This document shows, piece by piece, positions 1 through 9,633 of a stretch of DNA of 47,068 bases. Within the stretch, counting starts at the first letter, position 1. The number at the start of each line of letters is the position of its first letter. Under the pieces are notes generated by a model. The model was not told the origin of the DNA. It did not search any database and saw only the letters and a list, made by a program, of their open reading frames with translations. This DNA comes from an uncultured Bacteroidaceae bacterium (GTDB lineage Bacteria > Bacteroidota > Bacteroidia > Bacteroidales > Bacteroidaceae), in assembly GCA_905235565.1 (NCBI GenBank), contig CAJOLR010000008.1, positions 1 to 47,068 on the forward strand, read 5' to 3'. The position numbers and the translations under genes are program-made.

Positions 1-108
1 CCAAGAAAATCATTAGGTTACAAGACGCCGTTGGAATATTGCAAAACTATGTTTAACTTTGACTTTGAAAAAGTTGCACTTTAAATTAGAATTCACGAAT
101 GATATATT

Positions 109-116
109 TACGTTTG
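109..116 (+). promoter_or_regulatory. possible -7 promoter box of the MG2-family gene
   Basis: TACGTTTG matches the Bacteroidota -7 consensus TAnnTTTG exactly and lies 33 bases before the ATG at 150. No clear TTTG is seen at the expected -33 spacing, so support is weak. If real, it argues for the start at 150 and against the ATG at 99, which would lie upstream of the transcript. Confidence 0.3.
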
Positions 117-149
117 TTCTATTTTTATAAGGAATTAACTGCTTGGCTT

Positions 150-2951
150 ATGAGAAGATTGGTTCTTTTTATTGTATGTGCGGCACTGTTTTCAGAAGGT
201 AGGACAATGGCCGATAATGAATCGCTTATGCGTTTTGCCGGAAACATCCACCAATTCAATGAGCTGTTTCCTCAGGAAAAGGTATATCTACAGTTTGACA
301 ACACATCCTATTATCAGGGTGATGACATCTGGTTTAAGGCTTTCGTGGTCAAATCATCAAACCTGGGCAGGTCCGAGTCCGGTGTGCTGTATGTGGATCT
401 GCTATCCCCAAGCGGTGTACTGCTACAGCAGCAGAAACTTAAGATAGTAGCCGGACAGGCAGACGGCCGCATACAGCTTGTAGACTATGCTACCGGGCAG
501 GCGCGCCAACTGCGCGGCGTACGTCCGTATCCCAGTGGTTATTATGAGGTCAGGGCATACACGCAGTACATGCTGAATTTTGAACCGGACATTATATTCT
601 CACGTGTGCTGCCGGTGTATCAGACTCCGGATCAGGAGGGCGATTTCAGCAATCCCACCATAGTATCGGACCCGGACAGATATGGGCAGGAGCGCCCCGA
701 CATGGAGAAACTGCGTGATGTGAATGTTACATTCTACCCTGAAGGCGGCAATCTTGTAAGCGGATTGCCTAGCCGGGTTGCATTCAAGGCCGTTGACGGC
801 AATGGAGCCGGATTGCAGGGCAAGCTTTCGATAGTGACTGATGACGGCCAGAAGATAGTAGCCGAAAGCGGTCATGAAGGAATGGGGTCATTTGATATAA
901 TACCAGGCAGGAGACGTACAGATGCTACGTTTGAGTTTAACGGCAGGAAATTCTCCTCAGCACTGCCATTGGCCAAGGGTAGCGGTTATGTAATGAAGGC
1001 CGATATGGATGACCGCAAAAACAATCTTACGCTTGATATAAACCGTTCTCAGTCAAGGAGGGAGCAGACAATAGGAGTCACCGTTACCTGCAGGGGTGAG
1101 TTGGTGGCGTTCAATGAGCTGAATATGGACGGTAAGGAGTACAGGCTATCAATTGACACCAAAGAATGACCGGCTGGTGTATGCCGTATCGTTCTGTTTA
1201 CTGACAGGGGCGAGGTACTTTCGGCACGTAGTGTATATAACGGCAACCTTAAGTATGTACCGCCCACAATTGATGTCAAGACCGATAAGCGTCATTATGA
1301 TTCATTCGGAAAGATGCGTCTTACTTTCCAACTGAAGGACAAGAACGGAAAACCGCTGCATGACCGTTTCTGCGTTTCAGTGCGCGATGCATCTGATTAT
1401 GGTACACAGTACGCAGACAACCTGCTTACTGATTTTCTGCTCACATCAGACCTGAAGGGATTCATACAAAATCCTTCATACTATTTTGAGTCTGCCGACA
1501 AACAGCATCTCAAGGATCTGGACCTGCTCTGTATGGTACAAGGTTGGGAACGCTATGACTGGGAGTACATGACAGATAACAAGGTGTTCACAGAGAAGCG
1601 CAGGATGGAGACCAGTCTGAGTCTTAACGGAATGATAATGACCAACCGCATTACAAGGGACCGCGCCATGGATGATGTCAAGGTGTATGTGGCAATATCA
1701 CCCCGTGATGGTGAGACTGTTGAATACGGGCAGTTTGTAACTGACAAGAACGGTTACTTTGGGTTTGACATGAATGATTTCTACGGCAAGGCAGACCTGA
1801 CCATGCGCCTTACCAAGGCCAGGAACCAGAATGAGCCTGAAGCCAAGATACGTCTGGACAGAGCTATGCTGCCAGAGGCAAGGGCATTCAGCAGGCAGGA
1901 GCTTCAGCCGGGTTGGTCAGTCAAAAGCCCCATAGCAGACGCCCAAGATAAAGCCCAAGGTGGCACGCTTAAGGATTATCCCGCAATCATTAATGAGTCC
2001 GAGGGGCTTGTACTGCCCACGATACGCATTGACGGAAACCGCAAGTATGTGGACTATTTCACATTCAAGTCTTTTGATGTTGAAAAGGATGTTGATAAGG
2101 AGCTTGATCTGGGTAACCATTCGACAAATCTGTCCGGTTATCTGATTGATAAGGGTTATTCTGTACAAACACCTATTGATTTGAGCGCTGCATTGGATTA
2201 TTTATACAGTGATGAATACCTTTTCAATTACACCAACTATCTGGATTACAGATATGACTATGAGCACTATAGCCACATTGATGAAAATTTAACATACATG
2301 AGTACTTATTACTTTAACAAGAGTAAGAGTGAATCCATTCTTAATTCTGATCCCAATAAGAACTATATCTATGTGGAAGACAATAATTTCAGGATCAACG
2401 GTAACCTAGTGCTCTGTTACGTGCATGATGACAGAGGATTCTATACAAGCGGTAAATATTCCAAACCGTGGAAAATAGATACTCAGGATATTGAGAGCAT
2501 ATTGGTGTTTGATGACCTTAAGAACAAGTCTGAAATAGGAGATTATGCACCAGACTACCTGAATTATCTGAACCAGTACAGCGCCGTACAGAACGTTTTT
2601 ACCAGCAGGACGGGTAACTTTGGAGACAGGATGGTACTGATGGATATAAAACTCAAGGCCGTTCACCGTATGACCGACAATCCGGACAGATTCAATCTGG
2701 GCAGACGTGTAACAACGATGCAGGGGTTCAGCAACAGCCATGAGTTCTACTCACCTGAATATCCCAACGGTGCCGTAACAGGTGATGTGGATTACCGGCG
2801 CACACTATACTGGAACCCCAATGTCATAGCCGATGAAAACGGCAAGGCCGAAATAGAATTCTACAACAACTCCTACAGCAGGAAATTTAACGTCAGCGGA
2901 GCTGGCATCACCGCATCAGGCATGCCATACATCCTGGATAAAGAGTTTTGA
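150..2951 (+). pseudogene. secreted MG2-domain (alpha-2-macroglobulin-like) protein, interrupted by an in-frame TGA
   Basis: The reading frame runs from the ATG at 150 to the TGA at 2949-2951, about 933 codons, with one internal stop: TGA at 1167-1169 (codon 340). The frame is unchanged across the stop, and both sides read as one protein: the segment after it (PAGVCRIVLFTDRGEVLS) is the usual continuation of this family. The start at 150 gives a signal peptide (MRRLVLFIVCAALF); the ATG at 99 adds an unlikely 17-residue leader. The N-terminal part (EKVYLQFDNTSYYQGDDIWF) is typical of Bacteroidales MG2-domain proteins. The C-terminus ends with the usual EFYNNSYSRKFNVSGAGI-type strand. These are large secreted proteins of unclear function, often compared with macroglobulins or TonB-linked carboxypeptidase-like proteins. 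The simplest origin of the stop is one substitution, for example TTA (Leu) to TGA. A sequencing error or readthrough cannot be excluded. Confidence 0.75.
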
Positions 2952-2978
2952 TGAAGAGCCGTTACCCAAAGCCCATAC

Positions 2979-3017
2979 AAACAGAAAAGGTGGCTATACG
3001 GCCACCTTTTCTGTTTG
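2979..3017. terminator. bidirectional intrinsic terminator between the MG2 gene and tRNA-Leu
   Basis: A perfect 17-bp inverted repeat: CAAACAGAAAAGGTGGC at 2979-2995, loop TATAC, then the exact complement at 3001-3017. Pairing continues two more bases into the 3' end of the tRNA (3018-3019 with 2977-2978). The A-rich left arm and T-rich right arm make it usable from both strands, so it can end the plus-strand MG2 transcript and the minus-strand tRNA transcript. Confidence 0.8.
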
Positions 3018-3098
3018 TACGGGCGATAGGACTCGAACCTACACATCTAAGATACTAGATCCTAAGTCTAGCGCGTCTACCAATTCCGCCACGCCCGC
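3018..3098 (-). tRNA. tRNA-Leu (anticodon UAG)
   Basis: The minus strand folds as a class II tRNA. The acceptor stem is GCGGGCG with CGCCCGT, the D-arm is GGCGGAATTGGTAGACGC, and the anticodon loop CTTAGGA carries UAG. There is a long variable arm and the T-arm contains GGTTCGAGTCC. Length is 81 nt without an encoded CCA. The first pair is a G-U wobble. A TACTTTTG box lies upstream at 3133-3140. Confidence 0.95.
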
Positions 3099-3132
3099 CT
3101 GGAAAAACGCGTCCCCCTTTAGGAACGCGCTG

Positions 3133-3140
3133 CAAAAGTA
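3133..3140 (-). promoter_or_regulatory. -7 promoter box of tRNA-Leu
   Basis: On the minus strand the sequence reads TACTTTTG, an exact match to TAnnTTTG, 35 bases upstream of the tRNA 5' end. A similar TACTTTTTG with one extra T lies upstream of the tRNA-Glu gene (27719-27727). No convincing -33 TTTG was seen. Confidence 0.5.
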
Positions 3141-3167
3141 ATTCTTTTTTCCGAAACCAACCAAGCC

Positions 3168-4880
3168 CTACTTGATTTCCATCATGCTCTCCATTCGAAG
3201 CATCATGGAAGGAGTGCGGAGCTCACGCATACGGGCAATAGCAGGGAACAGGTCTGTGAGCGAAGGCTGAGACTCCACGCTGGTGGTAAGTGTCTCTTCC
3301 GGGTCATCGGATGCACCGCCCGAGAGCATCTGCAGAAGCGATACATCCTTGGCAACGGGATATATGCTCAGGCGATAATCCTCCTTGCTGAGACCAACTT
3401 TCTGGGCTGCATAATCAATTGCATCCTGAATGCCGCCCTGCTTGTCAACCAGACCTATGCGCATGGCATCGGCACCAGACCATACACGGCCCTGGCCAAT
3501 GGCATCGACACTGTCCTTGGACATTCCGCGGCCGTTGGATACCAGGCTGGTAAAGTCATCGTATATCTTCTCTATCTGGCGCTGGATATATTCTACCTCC
3601 TGGTCATTGAGCTTACGCATGCCGCTCATCATATCGCTGTGCGATGTGGTACCTACGGTCTCTATGTTGACCTTGAGATTCTTGCGGATGGCATTGCCCA
3701 CGCTGGGAATAAGTCCGAACACGCCAATTGAACCTGTCAGGGTGTTGTAATCAGAGAATATGTAGTCTGACTCGGCCGATATCCAGTAACCGCCCGATGC
3801 GGCATAGTCACCAAAGCTGACAATGACCGGTTTCTCGGCACGCAGCAGCTGCAGCTCATGCCTGATAGCCTCGGCAGCCTGGGCGCTTCCTCCAGGTGAG
3901 TTTACGCGGAACACCACAGCCTTGACTTTCTTGTCGTCACGTACCTTGCGCAGGGTGTTGGCCATCTTGGAGCCTACGATATCGGCATCCGATCCGGAAT
4001 TGACAATCTCGCCGTCTGCATAGACTACTGCAATCTTGTTCTTGCGGCTGCCTTTCTTGAGCTTTGAGGCATACTTGTTTATCTTGACAAAGCTTACCTC
4101 CGATATTTTGCTCACTCCGTTCTGCTCACAGAGATACTTGTCGACCTCATCCTTGTACCATGTTTCGTCAACCAGCCCCTTGTCCTTGTAATCGGCGGCA
4201 TGGATCATGTCCAGGTCCTCAACCCACTGGTTAAACTGCTCAGGGGTGCATCCGCGGGATTCTGCTATCTGCGTTGAGATGGTGTTCCAGATTGAGTTAA
4301 CCAGAGCCTCGTTCTGCAGGCGGTTCTCGGGGCTGGCCTCACTGCGCGTATACATCTCTCCGGCAGCCTTGTACTTGCCGTGACGGATAAGCTGGACATC
4401 TACACCCAGGGCATCCAGAACATCCTTGAGGAAAATCATCTGGGTACCAACGCCGGTAATCATGCTCTCGGATGCCGGGTCCAGGATGACCTTGTCGGCC
4501 ACCGATGCCAGATAATAGGATCCGTTGCTGAAATTCTCACAGTATGCCACGACAGGCTTGCCAGCCTTACGGAAACGCTCCAGGGCAGCACGCAACTCCT
4601 CCAGCTGGGCTGTTCCACAAGATACGTTCTCGGGCGTCATATAGATCATGCCTATGTTCTTGTCCTGGGCGGCAGCATCAATAGCGTTTATGTAACTGAG
4701 CAGTGTCACTGAGTTGGGAGTCCCGTTCACGATAGACATAAGTTCCATGGATGAACCTCCCACCTTACGCTCGGCAATGGGGTTCTTGAAATCGATCTTA
4801 AGAACTTTAGCTTTTCCGGCAAAGGCCATCATCGGCAGAACTGCCATGACGGCAATGATAAACGAACGTACTTTTTTCAT
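3168..4880 (-). CDS. sppA: signal peptide peptidase SppA (67K type)
   Basis: A membrane-anchored serine protease that degrades cleaved signal peptides (family S49). The protein is about 570 aa, the usual length for the two-domain 67K form. The N-terminus MKKVRSFIIAVMAVLPMMAF is a signal anchor. The N-terminal S49 repeat holds the general-base lysine in GKYKAAGE (about residue 171). The C-terminal repeat holds the nucleophile serine in GDYAASGGYW (about residue 362), after the NSPGGSAQAAEAI oxyanion segment. I chose the ATG at 4880 over one nine codons upstream because it starts directly at the hydrophobic leader and avoids overlap with the preceding gene, which ends at 4885. It is last in the chain parC, DUF3316, S41, sppA. 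Confidence 0.93.
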   Translation of the reverse strand: MKKVRSFIIAVMAVLPMMAFAGKAKVLKIDFKNPIAERKVGGSSMELMSIVNGTPNSVTLLSYINAIDAAAQDKNIGMIYMTPENVSCGTAQLEELRAALERFRKAGKPVVAYCENFSNGSYYLASVADKVILDPASESMITGVGTQMIFLKDVLDALGVDVQLIRHGKYKAAGEMYTRSEASPENRLQNEALVNSIWNTISTQIAESRGCTPEQFNQWVEDLDMIHAADYKDKGLVDETWYKDEVDKYLCEQNGVSKISEVSFVKINKYASKLKKGSRKNKIAVVYADGEIVNSGSDADIVGSKMANTLRKVRDDKKVKAVVFRVNSPGGSAQAAEAIRHELQLLRAEKPVIVSFGDYAASGGYWISAESDYIFSDYNTLTGSIGVFGLIPSVGNAIRKNLKVNIETVGTTSHSDMMSGMRKLNDQEVEYIQRQIEKIYDDFTSLVSNGRGMSKDSVDAIGQGRVWSGADAMRIGLVDKQGGIQDAIDYAAQKVGLSKEDYRLSIYPVAKDVSLLQMLSGGASDDPEETLTTSVESQPSLTDLFPAIARMRELRTPSMMLRMESMMEIK

Positions 4881-4884
4881 ATAA

Positions 4885-5943
4885 TTAAGGATTAACCAAT
4901 TTGTCATTTATAAATTTGCGGGCACGCTCTATATAGGTGTCTTTCCCGGCCTTGACATCAGCTTCGTCCATGTCCAGACGGATATCAGGTGCTACCCCAA
5001 ACTCCACATGATTCATTTCTGCATCAAAGGTTGGGGCCGATGAGAACCTGACCACCCATCCGTTGGGAAGTTCGGATGACATGGGAAAACCACCTCCGCC
5101 ACCCGTGGTATCACCCATCAGGGTCACGTTTTCCAGAGCCTTCATGGTAAATGCAAAATCATTGGCGCTGCTGAAACAGCCACGGTTGGTCAGAAGCACC
5201 ACCGGTTTAATCCATCTCAGGTCCTCCTTGGCGGGTGTCAGCATATTTTTGTACAATTTGGAGAAATCATTATGGCCGGGCCCGGTCTTGTAACATGTAT
5301 AGCTCACGGCAAGTCTCTTTTCCGTAAAGTGCGAAGCCAGAAATTCGGCAGCACTAAGGTCACCTCCTCCATTGTCCCTGATATCTATAATCAGGCCATT
5401 GCACAATGTCATATTGTTTAACATAACATTAATGCGGCTGCTTGACATGGAACTGCCAAAACTCTCCACCACGAGATACCCTATATTGTCATCCAGGATA
5501 CTGTAGAAATAACCGTCGCCGGCTATCACATAGTCCTTGCCAAGATATTTCTTCCTGAGGTCTGCCGAATAGTTTGAAGGATAATCTGTCTTCCAGCTCC
5601 AGTTACGTCCGTAGTCATAAGGACTGGTCAGGTTAACATGACCGTCACGCAGCTCACCGATCATGTTGCAGAGAACCTCGAACAGGGATCTGTTGGACAT
5701 CTCATTCGAAATGCTTGCCGCATATCTCTCCTGGACCTCATTCCAATCCACTCCCAACTGTTCTTTCTTGAGATCGAAGAAACAGTAACGTTCATCCATA
5801 ATGGTCCAGAGCGACAGAAAATTGCCAGCCGGAGTGTTGGAGAATTCCATATCTTCTCTCTCTGTATTCTGTGAACATGCAGTCGACAGCAGCAATAAGA
5901 ATGCCACAGATGCTGTCAACCCGATGAATTTTACCGTTTTCAT
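4885..5943 (-). CDS. S41 family peptidase, lipoprotein
   Basis: A tail-specific (C-terminal-processing type) protease, probably periplasmic or outer-membrane-associated. Residues 1-23 form a lipoprotein signal (MKTVKFIGLTASVAFLL) ending in the lipobox LSTAC. The S41 fold is shown by LIIDIRDNGGGDLS, which precedes the catalytic region, and by the nucleophile segment TNRGCFSSANDFAF (serine at about residue 259). The end reads GVAPDIRLDMDEAD, typical of the last S41 strand. Its ATG overlaps the stop of the upstream gene as ATGA, which favours the start at 5943 over the ATG three codons upstream and suggests translational coupling. Substrate is unknown. Confidence 0.88.
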   Translation of the reverse strand: MKTVKFIGLTASVAFLLLLSTACSQNTEREDMEFSNTPAGNFLSLWTIMDERYCFFDLKKEQLGVDWNEVQERYAASISNEMSNRSLFEVLCNMIGELRDGHVNLTSPYDYGRNWSWKTDYPSNYSADLRKKYLGKDYVIAGDGYFYSILDDNIGYLVVESFGSSMSSSRINVMLNNMTLCNGLIIDIRDNGGGDLSAAEFLASHFTEKRLAVSYTCYKTGPGHNDFSKLYKNMLTPAKEDLRWIKPVVLLTNRGCFSSANDFAFTMKALENVTLMGDTTGGGGGFPMSSELPNGWVVRFSSAPTFDAEMNHVEFGVAPDIRLDMDEADVKAGKDTYIERARKFINDKLVNP

Positions 5944-6785
5944 AGATCCCACTCCTTATTTTGGAACCTGAAGGCACAGCCTATGGTAAACATACCGTTG
6001 AAAATATTACGGCTATGTCCTCCCAGTTTGTTCCCGTTGTAATCAAATGAGTAACCTATCCTGAAACGGTTGCCCATGCACGGAAGCACCAGAGCAACCT
6101 GCTGCATGAATGCCGGATTGTTGAACGGCAATATGAAATGCAGAGCCTTACCGTATTCTGAGTATTTGTACATGTACCAGTAAGGTTGGTCATAATCAGG
6201 AGCAAAACCCAGCCCCGCAAGCGGAGCATAGAAGGTAGCTTGCATCGCCATATCATACCTGAACATGCTGAAACGCAGCGTATAATCCACCGATAATCCG
6301 CCAGCCAGATAACCGGCACCATTGACAGGGTTGTTTGAGTTCTGCCTGTTATACAGGATATCCGCCTCAAACATTACCGATGGACCTATCAGAATATCAT
6401 GCCTTCGGGTCTGCAACGCCTTCCACATGAATGCCTTATATCCGGAATAACCGGCCGCCAGGGTACTGCCCCCTTTCAGACGGTTGGTCATAGGGCTGAA
6501 ATAAGCTGACGAAAATGAACGGCCGAAACTGAATAACCTTTCCGGATCGTAACCGGTCCAGATGTCACCTTCAAATCCAATCGCCCATCCGTCATAACGG
6601 GAAGCCGAAAGATAGGTGTCACGGCCGAAAGCTTTTCCCGCAGCGATTGATAGCGCCCTGACAGTCTCATTGTGCTCCGGCAATGTCCAGACTGTTTTCT
6701 GTGCCAAAGCCGGAATGGGCAGCAATGTCAGCAGCAATGTCAACAGCATTCCTGGCAGTTCATCAGAACAGCGAGAGCTGACCAT
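5940..6785 (-). CDS. DUF3316-like outer-membrane protein
   Basis: This resembles the Bacteroidales DUF3316 family, which has no assigned biochemical role. About 281 aa. A hydrophobic signal segment (MLLTLLLTLLPIPALAQ) is followed by Tyr- and Phe-rich alternating stretches with Gly turns, as in an outer-membrane barrel. It ends with FTIGCAFRFQNKEWDL. The start is uncertain: ATGs at 6812, 6785 and 6749 are all possible. The first two overlap the 3' end of parC, while 6749 leaves a leader without positive charge. I list 6785 as a compromise. Its stop overlaps the start of the S41 gene. Confidence 0.65.
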   Translation of the reverse strand: MVSSRCSDELPGMLLTLLLTLLPIPALAQKTVWTLPEHNETVRALSIAAGKAFGRDTYLSASRYDGWAIGFEGDIWTGYDPERLFSFGRSFSSAYFSPMTNRLKGGSTLAAGYSGYKAFMWKALQTRRHDILIGPSVMFEADILYNRQNSNNPVNGAGYLAGGLSVDYTLRFSMFRYDMAMQATFYAPLAGLGFAPDYDQPYWYMYKYSEYGKALHFILPFNNPAFMQQVALVLPCMGNRFRIGYSFDYNGNKLGGHSRNIFNGMFTIGCAFRFQNKEWDL

Positions 6786-9408
6786 CGTCCGACAATTCCG
6801 TATTATCTTCATCTTGAACCGATTCTTCAGTATGGATTTCTTCCGGAACATCAGCATCAGGGGCAGGTTCCGGCACACGTAACGGTTCCAATTCTGATAC
6901 CGATGCCACATTGAACGTAGTAACCCTGCGGCCACGGGCTTTGACGCCTTTCACTCCAACAAATTGTTCAGCATCTATCTCCAAAGCGTCACGGAAACTA
7001 TCCGCACCTCCCATCGTAACCGATAGACGTGGATAGACTGTATCTGTTAACAGGACCAGCCTGTTCTCTTTCTCCTCACCAAGAATGTTTATGCGTTTGG
7101 CCGACGGATCCAGGATGAATCTCTTAAGATAGAGATAATTCTTCTGGGAGGCATCAAACAGCACTGCGGTCCACACCTTGCCCTGGTCATATTTTTCGAT
7201 TCGGAGTATTCCTGCATCAAAATGACAGTTGGCATCGGGAACTGTGGTATAGTACTCTCCGTCAGCATTGATCACAAGCAGGAGGTCATCGCTGTCAAAC
7301 TCGCCAAGATACTCTCCGTGCCCGTCAAAATCCAGTCGGAGGATGTCCCTGTCAAACCACACCTTGCGGCCCCCCAGTGTGGAGGTGCCCTGTGATTTGA
7401 GACCTATCCTCTGAACCTCATTACGGGTAAGCAGGTTTCCCATAGACTGACGCCCCTTGATCATAAGCTCACTGAAATCCTTGTCAAACACAGGCTTCTT
7501 GAGTTTGGGATTAGGCTTGAGCGTAATCTTGATAACCTCCGCCTCACCATTGTGATTGGCCGAAAAATACATCACCTTTGAACCGGCCTTACCCTGAGTA
7601 AGGTCATAATCCTTGTCACGTGTCAGGCCGGTGGCGGCAAACCTCTTCATGAAGTAAGCTCCGTTGCGGCCGTCACGGTAAACCACATTGTATATGGTGC
7701 GCTTGTCATTCTTCTTGAAGACATCAAGGTAAAGCACACCTTGGCCTACAAACAGTTTGTCGGCCACCTTGACCACCTTGTAGCGTCCATCCTTGTAGAA
7801 GAGGATAATATCATCCAGGTCAGAGCAGTTGCATACATACTCATCCTTCTTGAGTTCCATTCCGATGAATCCGTCGGCACGGTTAATGTAAAGCTTCTGG
7901 TTGGCCTCGACCACCTTGGTGGCTACTATGGTGTCAAAGTTCTTTATCTCTGTACGGCGTTCATACTGTGCTCCATACTTGTCCTTGAGCATGCTGAACC
8001 ACTTGATCGTGACCGCAACCATGTTGTTCAGTTCCTTGTCAATACGGGCTATGTCCGCCTTCATCCTGGCAATGGCCTCCTCTGCCTTATCCTTGTTGAA
8101 CTTAAGGATCCGGGCCATCCTTATTTCCATCAGCTTAAGGATATCATCCTTTGTCACCTCACGGACCATCTGAGGATAGTACGGAGTCAGCCGTTCGTCG
8201 ATATGCTCGCATGCGGCATCCATCGTGGGTGCCTCTTCGAACTCACGGTCCTTATATATGCGCTCCTCGATGAATATCTTTTCGAGTGATGCAAAATGGA
8301 GTTGCTCCATTATCTCGCCACGCTCAATCTCAAGCTCCCGGCGAAGCAGTTCCCTGGTGTTGTCCACCGATTTGCGAAGCACATCGCTTACGGTAAGGAA
8401 ATGAGGCTTGTTCCCATCAATCACGCAGCAGTTGGGCGATATGCTTACCTCACAGTTTGTGAATGCGTACAGTGCGTCAATGGTCTTGTCCGATGAGACA
8501 CCGGGCGCCAGCGATATGCGTATCTCCACCTTATCGGCTGTAAGGTTCTCTACCTTACGTATCTTTATCTTACCCTTTTCGCCAGCCTTGACTATCGATT
8601 CGCACAGGGTCATCACGTTCTCCCCAAACGGTATCTCATTTATGACCAGTGTCTTGTTATCTGCTTCTTTTGTAATCTTGGCACGTATGCGCACCACACC
8701 GCCGCGCTCTCCGTCATTGTAACGGGAAACGTCTATGGCACCACCCGTCTGAAAATCCGGATAGAGATGGAACTCCTCATTCCTGAGATATGACACGGCT
8801 GCATCACACAACTCGTTGAAATTATGAGGAAGTATCTTGCAGGACAATCCCACGGCAATACCCTCAGCTCCCTGCGCCAGCAGCAGAGGGAACTTTACCG
8901 GCAGGGTGACAGGTTCCCTGTTGCGGCCGTCATATGAGAGTTTCCACTCTGTAGTCTTGGCGTTGAATAGTGTCTCGAGTGCGAATTTTGACAGTCGGGC
9001 CTCTATGTATCGGGGTGCGGCCGCCCTATGGCCTGTAAGGATATTTCCCCAGTTACCCTGACATTCTATGAGAAGGTCCTTCTGTCCCATCTGAACCAGG
9101 GCGTCACCGATGGATGCATCGCCGTGCGGATGGAACTGCATGGTGTGGCCCACAATGTTGGCCACCTTGTTGAAACGGCCGTCATCCAGCCTTTTCATAG
9201 AATGCAGGATACGCCTCTGGACAGGTTTCAGTCCATCTGCGAAATGTGGCACGGCGCGTTCCAGGATAACATACGAGGCATAGTCCAGAAACCAACCCTG
9301 GTACATTCCGGAAAGCTGATGCCTTATCATTCCGTTATCATCGGTCACAGGCTGATAAGTGGAGTGCCCGGCACTCAGTTCTTCTTCATTGTTGTCAAGT
9401 TCGCTCAT
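6763..9408 (-). CDS. parC: DNA topoisomerase IV subunit A
   Basis: A type IIA topoisomerase subunit that cuts and rejoins DNA for chromosome decatenation. 881 aa. The breakage-reunion domain includes the quinolone-region motif HPHGDASIGDAL (residues 93-104) and the catalytic tyrosine in APRYIEARLS (Tyr134). A long coiled-coil gate follows, and then the C-terminal wrapping domain with DNA-gyrase-C-like repeats. The acidic tail ends in DDGQLSLF. It is assigned as parC because the length and N-terminus fit the Bacteroidales ParC group. Its partner parE is not in the window. The position equivalent to GyrA Ser83 is alanine (Ala98) and Asp87 is kept (Asp102). Divergent from glyS. Confidence 0.9.
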   Translation of the reverse strand: MSELDNNEEELSAGHSTYQPVTDDNGMIRHQLSGMYQGWFLDYASYVILERAVPHFADGLKPVQRRILHSMKRLDDGRFNKVANIVGHTMQFHPHGDASIGDALVQMGQKDLLIECQGNWGNILTGHRAAAPRYIEARLSKFALETLFNAKTTEWKLSYDGRNREPVTLPVKFPLLLAQGAEGIAVGLSCKILPHNFNELCDAAVSYLRNEEFHLYPDFQTGGAIDVSRYNDGERGGVVRIRAKITKEADNKTLVINEIPFGENVMTLCESIVKAGEKGKIKIRKVENLTADKVEIRISLAPGVSSDKTIDALYAFTNCEVSISPNCCVIDGNKPHFLTVSDVLRKSVDNTRELLRRELEIERGEIMEQLHFASLEKIFIEERIYKDREFEEAPTMDAACEHIDERLTPYYPQMVREVTKDDILKLMEIRMARILKFNKDKAEEAIARMKADIARIDKELNNMVAVTIKWFSMLKDKYGAQYERRTEIKNFDTIVATKVVEANQKLYINRADGFIGMELKKDEYVCNCSDLDDIILFYKDGRYKVVKVADKLFVGQGVLYLDVFKKNDKRTIYNVVYRDGRNGAYFMKRFAATGLTRDKDYDLTQGKAGSKVMYFSANHNGEAEVIKITLKPNPKLKKPVFDKDFSELMIKGRQSMGNLLTRNEVQRIGLKSQGTSTLGGRKVWFDRDILRLDFDGHGEYLGEFDSDDLLLVINADGEYYTTVPDANCHFDAGILRIEKYDQGKVWTAVLFDASQKNYLYLKRFILDPSAKRINILGEEKENRLVLLTDTVYPRLSVTMGGADSFRDALEIDAEQFVGVKGVKARGRRVTTFNVASVSELEPLRVPEPAPDADVPEEIHTEESVQDEDNTELSDDGQLSLF

Positions 9409-9599
9409 TACCGCAAGTAAATATCATCGGACGCGAAATTACTGCTTTCCGGCGAAAAATCCCAATTCCCGACACCCAACTTACCCCATCACGGACATGA
9501 ACTTTTCAACAATTTCAGGTATTTATGCATCTCTTATCCAAAACGTCCCTTATTACCATTTTTAAGAGCGCCGGATTCTATTTTTATTAAATAAAAGAG

Positions 9600-9607
9600 T
9601 ACCTTTG
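9600..9607 (+). promoter_or_regulatory. -7 promoter box of glyS
   Basis: TACCTTTG is an exact TAnnTTTG match, 26 bases before the glyS ATG. The -33 position holds an AT-rich stretch without a clean TTTG. It could drive the whole plus-strand run to 15492. Confidence 0.55.
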
Positions 9608-9633
9608 CGGAAATTTTCGGAAAATAGCTCAAT

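Noticed and set aside
1167..1169. TGA as a recoded selenocysteine or reassigned codon
   Set aside because: Many genes in the window end with TGA, no selenocysteine insertion element is seen, and the family has no selenoprotein members known to me.
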